Positions 7,602-15,362 of a DNA stretch of 55,412 nucleotides are shown one piece after another. Where the stretch lies: assembly GCA_036265615.1 (NCBI GenBank), contig DATAOT010000021.1, positions 1 to 55,412 on the forward strand, in the 5' to 3' direction. The notes under the pieces are model-generated. The model was not told the origin of the DNA. It made no database searches and saw nothing but the letters and a program-made list of their open reading frames with translations. The DNA comes from DATAFF01 sp036265615. GTDB taxonomy: Bacteria > Pseudomonadota > Alphaproteobacteria > Rhizobiales > Aestuariivirgaceae. Numbering within the stretch: the first letter of the stretch is position 1; every line of letters begins with the position of its first letter. The translations under genes and the position numbers were made by a program.

Positions 7602-8959
7602 AAGCGCAGCGAGACGCGCAAGCCCGGTGCGTCATCGTCGAGCGTGATTTGCGCATTGTGCAGCTCGGCAATCGCTGCAACCAGGCTCAAGCCCAGTCCA
7701 CTTCCCGGCGTCGAGCGCGACTTGTCCAAACGATAGAGGCGGTGGAACACCTTGTCGCGCTCGTCCACCGGAATTCCCGGCCCGGTATCGCAGACCTCGG
7801 CGAGGATGGTGGAGCGCTCCTCCCGCAGGGATAGAACGATGGTCGTGCCCTTGGGGCAGTGGCGAATGGCGTTCTCGATGAGATTGGCAAACAGCTGGAC
7901 GAGCAATTCCCGATCGCCCAGAACTTTCGTGCTCCGGCTCGCACCGAGCCGACTGACGAAGATGTCGCCGGCATCGTCGGCAACCGCCTGATACACTTCC
8001 GCGACATCGGCGAGGACCTGCTGCAGATCGACGATGGTGAAGCGCAAGCGGCGCGCGCCTGCTTCGATTTCGGCGATGCGCAGCAATGCATCGAAAGTCT
8101 CGACGATGATTCCGATTTCCCCCAGCGATGCTTCGATGGCAGCCTGCAGCTGCGCCTCGGTCCTGGCCGAGCGAAGGGCGGTGTCGAGACGCTGCTGCAG
8201 GCGACCGAGCGGCCGCTTCAGGTCATGGGCGATGTCGGTCGAGATCTGGTTGGATCGCTCCATCGATCGCTGCAACCGATCCAGCGTGGCATTGATCTGA
8301 TAGCCGATGTGATTGAGATCGGCATTGCCGCGAAGCCGCGGCACCCGCCGGTCGAGCTTTCCTTCACCTATGGCGGCAAGAGTCGTGGCAATATAATCGA
8401 TTTGCTTCTGGGTCCGGTAGGCGAGCATGCCGCCGATGGCAATCGACAAGAGCACCGTTGCGGCAAGCCCCCAGATGAGGCCGCCGAGCAAGGTGTCATT
8501 GACATGCCGCATGTCGCGATCATTGCCACCGACCAGCAGCATCCCATTCGAAACCCGTCGCCAGAGAGCAAAATAACGATCACGCTCTTCGTTCGGCCCG
8601 ATCAGCCGCTTGTAGTCGCTTTCCGTGAGGGCGCGCCAATTCTGGAAAAACGGGATGCCTTCGACATTGCCGGCGATGAACTGGCTGTCCTTGTCGATCA
8701 GATAGAAGATGTTCTCGCTCGCGCGCGGCGAATTGGCCTCGGCACTGACGATCTCGGCCAGCTCGGAAAATCCTTCGTGGGAGTCGATGGCACTCAGTGC
8801 ATCGAGATTCTCGAGCACCCGAAGACGGACCCGCTGCTCGAGTTCGCTGCTGAGCTGCCAGTAAATGATGGCGAAGACCGCGATGACAGTGGCGGCGATG
8901 AGCACTGCGAAGCCGAGCGCCAGCCGAACCGCAGTTCGGCTGAAGACGTCAGCCACCAT
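7565..8959 (-). CDS. Sensor histidine kinase of an OmpR-type two-component system
   Basis: A 464-residue EnvZ/PhoQ-style kinase. It has one membrane helix at about residues 12-35, a periplasmic sensor of roughly 120 residues, a second helix at about 156-180 and a HAMP linker. The HisKA helix carries the phospho-accepting His245 in TDIAHDLKRPLGR. ATPase motifs follow: N box LFANLIENAIRH, G1 DTGPGIP and G2 GSGLGLS. The proposed ATG lies 11 bases inside the upstream response regulator gene, so the pair is translationally coupled; a GTG at 8980 would give a seven-residue longer protein. The signal sensed is unknown. Confidence 0.93.
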   Translation of the reverse strand: MVADVFSRTAVRLALGFAVLIAATVIAVFAIIYWQLSSELEQRVRLRVLENLDALSAIDSHEGFSELAEIVSAEANSPRASENIFYLIDKDSQFIAGNVEGIPFFQNWRALTESDYKRLIGPNEERDRYFALWRRVSNGMLLVGGNDRDMRHVNDTLLGGLIWGLAATVLLSIAIGGMLAYRTQKQIDYIATTLAAIGEGKLDRRVPRLRGNADLNHIGYQINATLDRLQRSMERSNQISTDIAHDLKRPLGRLQQRLDTALRSARTEAQLQAAIEASLGEIGIIVETFDALLRIAEIEAGARRLRFTIVDLQQVLADVAEVYQAVADDAGDIFVSRLGASRSTKVLGDRELLVQLFANLIENAIRHCPKGTTIVLSLREERSTILAEVCDTGPGIPVDERDKVFHRLYRLDKSRSTPGSGLGLSLVAAIAELHNAQITLDDDAPGLRVSLRFQPAPAPQLQFA

Positions 8960-9626
8960 TGTGGATGCTGTAGCCGGCACCCCTGGTCGTGTGGATCAAA
9001 TCGTTGGCGAAGGGTCTGTCGATCTTGGCACGCAGGCGCGAAATATGCGTTTCGACGACGCTGGTCTTGGGATCGAAGTGAAAATCCCAGACGCGCTCGA
9101 GCAGCATCGTGCGGGTGACGATGCGACCCTGATTGCGCATGAGGAATTCAAGCAGGCGAAACTCGCGTGGTTGCAGATCGATCATCTGGCTGCCGCGCCG
9201 GACGGTACGGCGAACGAGATCCATCTCGAGATCGGCGATGCGCAGAATCGTCTCCTCGCCCTTGAGCGGCGGCCGCCGGGCGAGAGCATGGAGCCTGGCC
9301 AGGAGCTCGGAGAAAGCAAAGGGCTTGGTGACATAGTCGTCGCCGCCCGCCTCGAGCCCATTGACACGATCATCGACGCCGCCCAGCGACGTCAGGAACA
9401 GGACGGGGATCTGCTTGCCGACGCCACGCAGGGTCCTGACGAGGTGGAGACCGTCGACGCCCGGAAGCATGCGGTCAACGATGATGACGTCGTAATCCTC
9501 GGTGGTGGCCTGCAGCAGGCCATCGCGACCATCCGTGAAGTGGTCGACCGCGTGACCCTCCTCGGCCAATCCCCTGCTGATGTAGGATGCCGTGTCCACG
9601 TCGTCTTCGATGATGAGAACCCGCAT
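8949..9626 (-). CDS. OmpR/PhoB-family response regulator
   Basis: A 225-residue regulator. The receiver domain (1-115) shows the acidic pair IIEDD, the phospho-accepting Asp51 in VIIVDRMLPG, and Lys in DYVTKPF. The C-terminal winged helix (about 125-222) shows QPREFRLLEFLMRNQGRIVT and VETHISRLRAKID, the usual DNA-recognition region of OmpR-type regulators. It is first in the operon and overlaps the kinase gene. Its targets are unknown; it may be autoregulatory, since the 180 bases upstream are otherwise empty. Confidence 0.95.
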   Translation of the reverse strand: MRVLIIEDDVDTASYISRGLAEEGHAVDHFTDGRDGLLQATTEDYDVIIVDRMLPGVDGLHLVRTLRGVGKQIPVLFLTSLGGVDDRVNGLEAGGDDYVTKPFAFSELLARLHALARRPPLKGEETILRIADLEMDLVRRTVRRGSQMIDLQPREFRLLEFLMRNQGRIVTRTMLLERVWDFHFDPKTSVVETHISRLRAKIDRPFANDLIHTTRGAGYSIHNGG

Positions 9627-9804
9627 TGTTCGCGTTCCAGCGGGAGCCGTCTCCAGGACAAAACCCGAATCCTGCCGCGCTTTCGATCTGTTAGCACTGC
9701 GCCACTTACAGCGCGGAAATGCTAATGCGCACTCATTTCCGAATCCATGACCGGCAGCTTACACATTTGTAATGCCGTGCTGCCAGCCATTGCAGCGGAC
9801 CCGC

Positions 9805-9960
9805 TCAATAGGCGGGCGGATCGCTCGCCGGGAAGGATTCCTCCTCCGCCTCTTCAACCTTGTCCCAGGGCTCCCTGTCCTTGTCGGATGGCTCCGCATC
9901 GTCGGTCTTCGGCGCCGGGGTCTTGCCGCTCTTCGGCTCTGGTTTCTTTGACTTGGGCAT
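9805..9960 (-). CDS. Small acidic-tailed protein with SFPASDPPA motif
   Basis: A 51-residue protein: a Lys/Pro-rich N-terminus (MPKSKKPEPKSGKTPAPK), an acidic middle and the tail WDKVEEAEEESFPASDPPAY. The (E)SFPASDPPA ending recurs in short uncharacterised alphaproteobacterial proteins and supports a real gene. A good ribosome site (GAGGAG) lies seven bases before the ATG at 9960. There are no membrane segments, and the protein is probably disordered. Function is unknown. Confidence 0.8.
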   Translation of the reverse strand: MPKSKKPEPKSGKTPAPKTDDAEPSDKDREPWDKVEEAEEESFPASDPPAY

Positions 9961-10266
9961 CGCGATCTCCTCGGAGGGCTGACATAGCACAGCTGGCGTC
10001 AGCGCGAACGTTCCGGTCGTTTTCACACGGTTGTGATATTCTGGCCGCGATCCTGTCCAGCTTCCGATGGACACTGCTTGATACCGGCCATGAGCGACGG
10101 TGCTCATCGCCGGCGGGGCGCAGCGGGGAACGGACGGGGCGCTTCTGTTTGGGTACAATCGCGTCCGTAGGCGGGGCGGCATCGCATGAGGGGCTCGGGC
10201 CGCCCCACCGACCAGCCAGCTGGCGTCGAAGACCATTTTCCCAATCATGCAGCAGGAGCTTGAGAC
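9961..10266. other. Gene-free spacer between divergent small genes
   Basis: About 305 bases between divergent genes, expected to hold both promoters. I see a small perfect hairpin at 10090-10107 (ATGAGC, six-base loop, GCTCAT) and a TACAAT-like -10 box near 10150 without a convincing -35. No gene is recognised. Confidence 0.4.
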
Positions 10267-10584
10267 ATGGCGAAAGGCTATTGGGTGGTTCGCGTCGACG
10301 TCAAAGACCCGGAAGCCTATAAGAAATACGTCGCCGCCAATGGCCCGGCCTTCGCTAAGTTCGGCGCGCGCTTCCTGGTGCGGGCGGGCCGGTTCGAGAC
10401 GCTCGAAGGCAAGAGCCGGGCACGCAACGTGGTGATCGAGTTTCCCTCCTACGAGGCCGCCCTCGCGTGCTGGCATTCGCCCGATTACCAGGAGGTGCTG
10501 AAGCTTCGCCGCGACGCTTCCGAGGCCGATCTCCTGGTCATCGAAGGCTATGACGGCCCGCAGCCGGAGCCGGCCAAGCAATAA
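10267..10584 (+). CDS. DUF1330 family protein
   Basis: A 105-residue protein matching the DUF1330 pattern, a small ferredoxin-like dimeric alpha/beta-barrel fold. It shows MAKGYWVVRVDVKDPEAY near the start, then KYVAANGPAFAKFGARFLVRAG and IEFPSYEAALACWHSPDYQEV. The family has no firmly known activity; its fold relates to monooxygenase/dehydratase-like dimers. A GGAGC sequence lies about ten bases before the ATG. It is followed 86 bases later by another small gene on the same strand. Confidence 0.9.
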   Translation: MAKGYWVVRVDVKDPEAYKKYVAANGPAFAKFGARFLVRAGRFETLEGKSRARNVVIEFPSYEAALACWHSPDYQEVLKLRRDASEADLLVIEGYDGPQPEPAKQ

Positions 10585-10670
10585 AAGCGAAACGCCCGCA
10601 AAGTCTTATCATATGAAATTGACAAGGATCGTGAAAAGCCGAACTCTCGTCGCGTCGTGAGGAGAGGGGC

Positions 10671-10868
10671 ATGGACGAGGAGCTGCAGCGCGCGGTCTCC
10701 GACGCGGTCGAGCGATATCGCAATGGCTCGCGGATCCTGAACGTCGCCACCGTGGTCGACAGTCTGGCGCTTGCATTTCCGAGCGCTGACAAGGCCGTCA
10801 TCGCCGACCTGGTGCGCCGCCGGGCAGCCGGACTGGGCGTCACGGTCCTGTTCAAGGCGCCGCGCTGA
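10671..10868 (+). CDS. Small hypothetical protein
   Basis: A 65-residue protein (MDEELQRAVSDAVERYRNG at its start, ending VTVLFKAPR) with predicted helices and no membrane segment. The strong ribosome site GGAGAGGGG just before the ATG and the regular composition support translation. I do not recognise the family. It may be co-transcribed with the DUF1330 gene. Confidence 0.7.
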   Translation: MDEELQRAVSDAVERYRNGSRILNVATVVDSLALAFPSADKAVIADLVRRRAAGLGVTVLFKAPR

Positions 10869-11110
10869 AAAAAAGCTGGCGATATCAAGCGGAAAACGAG
10901 CGTCCAAGTTGACTTGACGACCCGAATCAGACGATCCGGGAGTCAGTATGCCTGTTAGATCATCGACACCCGATCGGGGGACCGCGCGGCATGGCTGCGC
11001 CAACCGATCGGCCCGGGTTTCGGGAAGAGACGGCGATCCCGAAGCAGTTTCGTGCGGGCATGGTTTTTCTGACGGCCTTCCTGATCCCGCCAATCAGACG
11101 TGAAGGTGTC

Positions 11111-12073
11111 ATGCGCACAAAACTGGCCATCGCCGTCGTCATGTTGGGGTGCCTGGCGTCGGCTGCTCGGGCCGAGCCGGCCACGGTGCCCCCTCCGCCG
11201 AATCCGCAGGTCAACATTCAGCAGCCGGAGCTTGGGCTGCCCATGCCGCCGCGGGTCAGGCGGCCGGATCCGCCAGTCAAGATTGCGGTCGTGAAGAGGC
11301 CGTCGCGGCCAGAGCGGCATCACCGCGGGAGACACCATCCCGAGAAACCGAAACAGGTCGTGCAGCACTCGACTGCCGTAGCCAAGGCAAAGAGGCCCGC
11401 CACCGAAGCCAAGGCCAAAGGCCGGGCGCCAGAGCCGCCGGTCAAGGAACAGAAGGCGGCAGCGAGCGATGCCACCTCCGCGGTCCGGCCACCGGCGCAG
11501 GAGAAGCCGGCTCCTCAGAAGCATCGGGTCCGCGAGCCGTCGCCGGCGGTCGTGGCGATGGAGGAAAAGCCGACCGCCCCGCCGGCGCCACGTCCCGAAA
11601 CCGTGACCCCGCCGGAGCAGCAGCCCCCGCCAGAGCAGCAGCCCCCGGCGGGAGCCGAGCCGCGTGCGTCGGAACCGGCAGCCGCGCAGCAGCAGACTGC
11701 GACCACAGCGCCCCAGCCGCCGGCGGATGATCAGGATGAGCGGACCCTGTGGTGGACGCATCAAGGCAGTCCGGCAGTGGTGCGTTTTCGCGACTGCGTC
11801 GCGGGGTTCGCGGTGCGCAACATTGGCAAGGACAACAAGACGACCTGGGCAGATCTGCTGATCCACGCCGCGGAGGGCGATTGTCGTCAATCGTTCAACA
11901 CTATGGCCCGCACGCTGTCGGCGCGGCTCGGGACGGAGGCGACGGAACCCGTCATCCGCAGCCTCATCGAAACCACCTTCCTCCCGGCTGCCAGGAAAGC
12001 CGTCTCTTCCACCCAGCGGGTCGCCGGTGGAAAATCCGACCCTGCGCCAAGCCCGCCAGCCCCCTTGCACTGA
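11111..12073 (+). CDS. Secreted proline-rich protein with a conserved C-terminal domain
   Basis: A 320-residue exported protein. A signal peptide (MRTKLAIAVVMLGCLASAARA) is followed by about 210 residues of Pro/Ala/Lys/Glu-rich, probably disordered sequence with PPEQQPPPEQQPP-like repeats. A compact final part of about 100 residues contains WWTHQGSPAVVRFRDCVAGFAV and two Cys (DC, GDCRQ) that could form a disulphide. The layout suggests a periplasmic or cell-wall-spanning linker with a small folded end. No family is recognised. The longer open frame from 10991 is rejected because the signal peptide sits at the ATG at 11111. Confidence 0.75.
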   Translation: MRTKLAIAVVMLGCLASAARAEPATVPPPPNPQVNIQQPELGLPMPPRVRRPDPPVKIAVVKRPSRPERHHRGRHHPEKPKQVVQHSTAVAKAKRPATEAKAKGRAPEPPVKEQKAAASDATSAVRPPAQEKPAPQKHRVREPSPAVVAMEEKPTAPPAPRPETVTPPEQQPPPEQQPPAGAEPRASEPAAAQQQTATTAPQPPADDQDERTLWWTHQGSPAVVRFRDCVAGFAVRNIGKDNKTTWADLLIHAAEGDCRQSFNTMARTLSARLGTEATEPVIRSLIETTFLPAARKAVSSTQRVAGGKSDPAPSPPAPLH

Positions 12074-12143
12074 GTCGATTTGCTTTGACCCTGAGCTAAG
12101 TTATTCTCGGGGAAGCAAAAAAGGCACAAGCGGATGGAACGGC

Positions 12144-12572
12144 ATGGCACGGCACGAGGGCTGGCGAATATCGGTGCTGGTGGTGCTCGGGCTGGCTTCC
12201 CAGCTCGGAAGTTCGCGATCGATGGCGCAGGACATGCGCAATGCCACTCATAACGCGCTGTTCGACAATCGCATGATGGGATTTTCGTCGAGCGCCGGGT
12301 GGCTCGCGGCCACCTGCGAGAATCAGGATCCGCACAGCCAGGGCACGTGCAAGGGGGTGATCTGGGCGATTGCCGAGCGAATGGCCTTCGAGCACAGGAT
12401 CTGCATCCCCATGAACGTCACATACATGTTCCAGGTGACGCTTGCGGAGATTGCCAAGTTCAGGATCACCCTGCCCGAGGTCATGGTCGATCCCGACAAG
12501 GCGAGCCGCTGGTCGACCCCGCTCAGAGGTGTCGTCGAGCAGACGCTCATCGAGAAATTTCCATGCAGCTGA
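12144..12572 (+). CDS. Rap1a/Tai-like secreted protein
   Basis: A 142-residue exported protein. The signal peptide runs from MARHEGW to the SRSMAQ cleavage region near residue 30. The mature part follows the Rap1a (Tai) pattern: GWLAATCENQ, then QGTCKGVIWAIAERM, CIPMNVTYMFQV, and the terminal VVEQTLIEKFPC. Conserved Cys pairs are in place for disulphides. The family is named after Serratia immunity proteins against type VI effectors, but most members are lone genes of unknown role; no effector gene is nearby. It follows the secreted proline-rich gene on the same strand by 70 bases. Confidence 0.72.
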   Translation: MARHEGWRISVLVVLGLASQLGSSRSMAQDMRNATHNALFDNRMMGFSSSAGWLAATCENQDPHSQGTCKGVIWAIAERMAFEHRICIPMNVTYMFQVTLAEIAKFRITLPEVMVDPDKASRWSTPLRGVVEQTLIEKFPCS

Positions 12573-12605
12573 GGCTGCTTATGCCCCCGCCGGCCGGCTT
12601 CGTGC

Positions 12606-13379
12606 CTAGACCCAACCGCCATCGACAGTGAATTCCTGGGCAGAGCACATGCGCGCGTCATCCGATGCCAGGAACAGCACCATGCGCGCGAGGTCGACGG
12701 GCTGGACCCTGCCCCTCAGACATTGGCCCTGATCGATCTGCTTCTCGGCCTCAGGCGTGACCCAGAGCTTGAGCTGTCTTTCGGTCATCACCCAGCCGGG
12801 CACCACCGTATTGACCCTGATGCCGTCCTTGCCGAAGTCGCGGGCGAGACCCCGGGTCAGGCCGTGGACGGCCGCCTTGGCGCTGGTGTAGGCCGGCATG
12901 CCGCCCTGGGCGAGCTTCCAGCTCACCGAGCCGAAATTGATGATCGAGCCGCCACCCAGGCGCTTCATCTGCGGGATAACAGACTGAACGGTAAAGAACA
13001 TCGGCCGCAAGTTGATGGCCATGCGATCGTCCCAATAATCTGGCGTCACCGTCGCCCAGTCGTGGCGCATGTCATTGGCAGCATTGTTGACGAGAACGCC
13101 AATATCGCCGAGATCGCGTCCAACCTTGTCGATGGTCGATTGCAAGGCAGCGACATCTCGGATGTCGCAGCGGATGTAAAGGGGTGCCGTCCCGTATTGC
13201 TGCTTCAGATCTTGGCACAGCCTGCGGCTCCATTCGTCTTCGATGTCCACGAAGGCGACCCTGGCGCCCTGATCAACAAAGCTTTCGACGATCGCCGCGC
13301 CGATGCCGGAGCCGCCGCCGGTGACGAACACCGTCTTGTCGCGAAGGCTCGGGTAACGGGCGAAATTTGACAGATCCAT
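12606..13379 (-). CDS. Short-chain dehydrogenase, D-xylose 1-dehydrogenase (XylB)-like
   Basis: A 257-residue classical SDR. Visible are the nucleotide-binding TGGGSGIG (residues 20-27), NNAAN (98-102) and the catalytic Tyr164/Lys168 in YTSAK with Ser around 151-153. Several blocks, such as YPSLRDK, RHDWATVTPDYWDDR, INFGSVSWKL and QCLRGRVQP, resemble the Caulobacter NAD-dependent D-xylose 1-dehydrogenase, which makes xylonolactone. The resemblance makes an aldose dehydrogenase likely, but other xylose-pathway genes are not adjacent. The nearest possible lactonase in the window is 41 kb away. Confidence 0.85.
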   Translation of the reverse strand: MDLSNFARYPSLRDKTVFVTGGGSGIGAAIVESFVDQGARVAFVDIEDEWSRRLCQDLKQQYGTAPLYIRCDIRDVAALQSTIDKVGRDLGDIGVLVNNAANDMRHDWATVTPDYWDDRMAINLRPMFFTVQSVIPQMKRLGGGSIINFGSVSWKLAQGGMPAYTSAKAAVHGLTRGLARDFGKDGIRVNTVVPGWVMTERQLKLWVTPEAEKQIDQGQCLRGRVQPVDLARMVLFLASDDARMCSAQEFTVDGGWV

Positions 13380-13410
13380 GGATCAGCCCCTTTGGTCTTG
13401 CGAACCGCCC

Positions 13411-13773
13411 CTACAGGCTCTTGCCGTCGAACGGCTTCGGGCTCAAAGCAGACGTGTCGATGCCGTCAAGACAACGGATGTTCACGGCAAACATCTCGCG
13501 ACCGTCCTTGGTCTTGGCGCGGGCAAACGACTCGACACCGCAGTCCCGACAGAAAAAATGATGAATGACCCGTCTGTTGAACAGGTAATCGACCAAGTCG
13601 TCTTCGCCGGAGAGCAGGGTGAACTTCTCCGGGGTTGCAAAAGTAAGCCAAAGCCCGTGTTTGGCGCATCGCGAGCAGTTGCAAGCGATGGCTTCCGCCG
13701 GGTCGGTGACGACCCGGTAGCGAACCTTGCCGCAGTGACATCCGCCGTCATAGGTCTTTGCCTCGGCCACCAT
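13411..13773 (-). CDS. GFA family zinc protein
   Basis: A 120-residue GFA/CENP-V domain protein. Ligand motifs are CHCG (residues 12-15), CNCSRC (about 34-39) and FCRDCG (about 76-81). The ATG at 13773 is preceded by GGGAGG. It lies 32 bases upstream of the SDR gene on the same strand, so the two probably form an operon. It is distinct in sequence from the GFA protein at 6867-7271. The enzymatic role is unproven in this family. Confidence 0.9.
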   Translation of the reverse strand: MVAEAKTYDGGCHCGKVRYRVVTDPAEAIACNCSRCAKHGLWLTFATPEKFTLLSGEDDLVDYLFNRRVIHHFFCRDCGVESFARAKTKDGREMFAVNIRCLDGIDTSALSPKPFDGKSL

Positions 13774-14117
13774 CACGTTCCTCCCGCTGAGATCGCGCAG
13801 GCGACACCTTTGAACAGGTCGCGCGCTTGCGTCCAGTGCCTTGGTATCGATTGACGGGAGGTCGCATAGGGTTGCCCCGCGGGTTGCCCCGCGGAGCTCC
13901 CTCCGGATTGGGCCCGGTCTGCCGGGGGAGACGACCGTGCTCAACCCGAACCAGCAAGAAATGCCAGATCAATCGTCGGAATTCGAGCCAAATTGCGACA
14001 CTTTGCTGAAGCGCGACTATTCCACAACTTGGTTTTCGATGAGTCCAACCGAAGGTGGAGCAGTTTCGCTTGCTGTAATTCTTGGCGGGCGCCCCGCCGG
14101 TTGCAAAACAACTTGCA
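13774..14117. other. Gene-free spacer with a 12-base tandem repeat
   Basis: About 340 bases lacking a credible gene. The open frame spanning it on the minus strand is compositionally odd. Two direct copies of GGGTTGCCCCGC abut at 13869-13892, followed by GC-rich sequence. No promoter is clear. Confidence 0.4.
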
Positions 14118-14600
14118 TCAACGGGTCGGCTCGAGTGCGTTCGGCGCCTGAACGACAACGTCAACCGAGACCGTCCCTGCCCTTTTGAAGTTGAGGATCA
14201 ACGGAATCGAATCGGCTTGCCGCGGCGAAGTCTCAAGTCCCATCGCCATGAGGTGCATGCCCATCGGTTTGAGCTCAACCTCGCTATGGGCCGGTATATC
14301 GACGGTCTTCAGCGACATCATCTTCATGACACTGCCGCTTTCCTTGGACTCGTGCAGCATCAACTGCCGCGCAGCCGGCGATTCTGCACCGACGAGTTGG
14401 TCGGCTTCCATGCCCCTGTTTTCGATCTTGAGATAAACAACCCCGCTCTTCGCGCCCTTGAGCGGCTGCGGCATCCAGGCATTTACAATGACAAGGTCGC
14501 CAGCAGCGACTTCACGACGCAGCTCGGCCACTGCCATTGTCAAGCCGAATGCCAGCGACAGCGCGCAGCCCCAGGCGATGATTGTCAAAAATCGGCGCAA
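14118..14600 (-). CDS. PCu(A)C copper chaperone, periplasmic
   Basis: A 160-residue exported copper-binding protein. A signal peptide (MRRFLTIIAWGCALSLAFGL) precedes the domain. The copper site H(M)X10MX21HXM fits exactly: His83, Met94, His116 and Met118. This family delivers Cu(I) to the CuA site of cytochrome c oxidase, usually with Sco. No Sco or oxidase genes are near, so it stands alone. Confidence 0.93.
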   Translation of the reverse strand: MRRFLTIIAWGCALSLAFGLTMAVAELRREVAAGDLVIVNAWMPQPLKGAKSGVVYLKIENRGMEADQLVGAESPAARQLMLHESKESGSVMKMMSLKTVDIPAHSEVELKPMGMHLMAMGLETSPRQADSIPLILNFKRAGTVSVDVVVQAPNALEPTR

Positions 14601-14739
14601 TTACCCTCGCTTTGCTGGAACCAATTCAGCCCAATCTCATTGGTGAGCATCTGATTACGCCAGGATATCGCTCGCCAAGAAGCAGTTGTCGGGATCATGA
14701 ATTTACTTTTCCCGGCTGCCGGGCGTTATCAGTCACTGC

Positions 14740-14770
14740 GGGGCGGCTGTGAAGAGGCCGCCCCTTCGTT
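14740..14770 (+). promoter_or_regulatory. GC-rich hairpin upstream of a TTG-start gene
   Basis: An eight-base perfect stem, GGGGCGGC at 14740-14747 with GCCGCCCC at 14757-14764 and a nine-base loop, is followed by TTCGTTTG. It resembles a terminator but lies only 24 bases before the start of the next gene, so a leader or attenuation role is possible. Confidence 0.4.
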
Positions 14771-14787
14771 TGTGCAGGGAGTAAATA

Positions 14788-15054
14788 TTGCCAAGCAAAA
14801 CTGAAGAACAGCGCGAGAGGGCGGAAGCAAAGTTCGAACGGCTACAGAAGGTCGCAGAAGAAGGCCGGATTGCCATGGCCGAATACAAGGCGGCAGCGCT
14901 GGCCATGCGCGAAAAGACCGAGCGGCTGCGCGCGCTCCGTCTCGCCAGGGAGGCGGGAATCGTCGCTGTCCCGCCTTCTCAACCTGATCAAATCCACGCG
15001 AAATCGACAAAAACCCCACGCAAACAGACCAAAAAACGCGCCAAAGTGCACTGA
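14788..15054 (+). CDS. Small coiled-coil, basic-tailed protein (TTG start)
   Basis: An 88-residue protein: the first 55 residues are helical and highly charged (EEQRERAEAKFERLQKVAEE), likely a coiled coil, and the C-terminus is a Lys/Arg-rich tail (TKTPRKQTKKRAK). It uses a TTG start preceded by GGGAG. Similar short proteins with the MPSKTEEQRERAEAKFERL start are known to me from bradyrhizobial-type genomes, without a function. DNA or RNA binding through the tail is only a guess. Confidence 0.72.
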   Translation: MPSKTEEQRERAEAKFERLQKVAEEGRIAMAEYKAAALAMREKTERLRALRLAREAGIVAVPPSQPDQIHAKSTKTPRKQTKKRAKVH

Positions 15055-15060
15055 ACGAAC

Positions 15061-15234
15061 CTATGCTGCACGGATCTCGCGACGCTCCTGCCGTTCCCGG
15101 CAGCGGCGGAGCACGCACGTGCCTTCAAATCGGGTATCGAATGGGCCGTCCACGATCTCCCATTCGTCTTCGTTGTCGTCAAAACCTTCGAGCCAGAACC
15201 CGTCAGGGTGCGAAACAAGGCGATACGTGGTCAT
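15061..15234 (-). CDS. Small hypothetical protein
   Basis: A 57-residue protein (MTTYRLVSHPDGFWLEGFDDNEDEW at its start in overlapping segments) rich in acidic and aromatic residues, with a basic tail RRCRERQERREIR. A good ribosome site (GGAGG, five bases spacing) precedes the ATG at 15234. It is convergent with the preceding coiled-coil gene, six bases apart. Family and function are unknown. Confidence 0.65.
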   Translation of the reverse strand: MTTYRLVSHPDGFWLEGFDDNEDEWEIVDGPFDTRFEGTCVLRRCRERQERREIRAA

Positions 15235-15362
15235 GCTGGCCTCCACGCGCGCTTTTCATGTTGTGATGCTAACGTGGCGCCGGGGCTTTTGATCCCGCTG
15301 TTGCAATGTTCCTGGCCAGCCCGCAGATTGCGGCGAGGCCCTTCTAGGCCTGTGGACGAGGG

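Noticed and set aside
7859..9118. Plus-strand 419-codon frame opposite the histidine kinase
   Set aside because: Mirror frame; the kinase on the other strand has all expected motifs.
13869..13892. Tandem 12-base repeat as a regulatory iteron
   Set aside because: Only two copies, not near a start codon with a matching regulator; chance in GC-rich sequence is likely.
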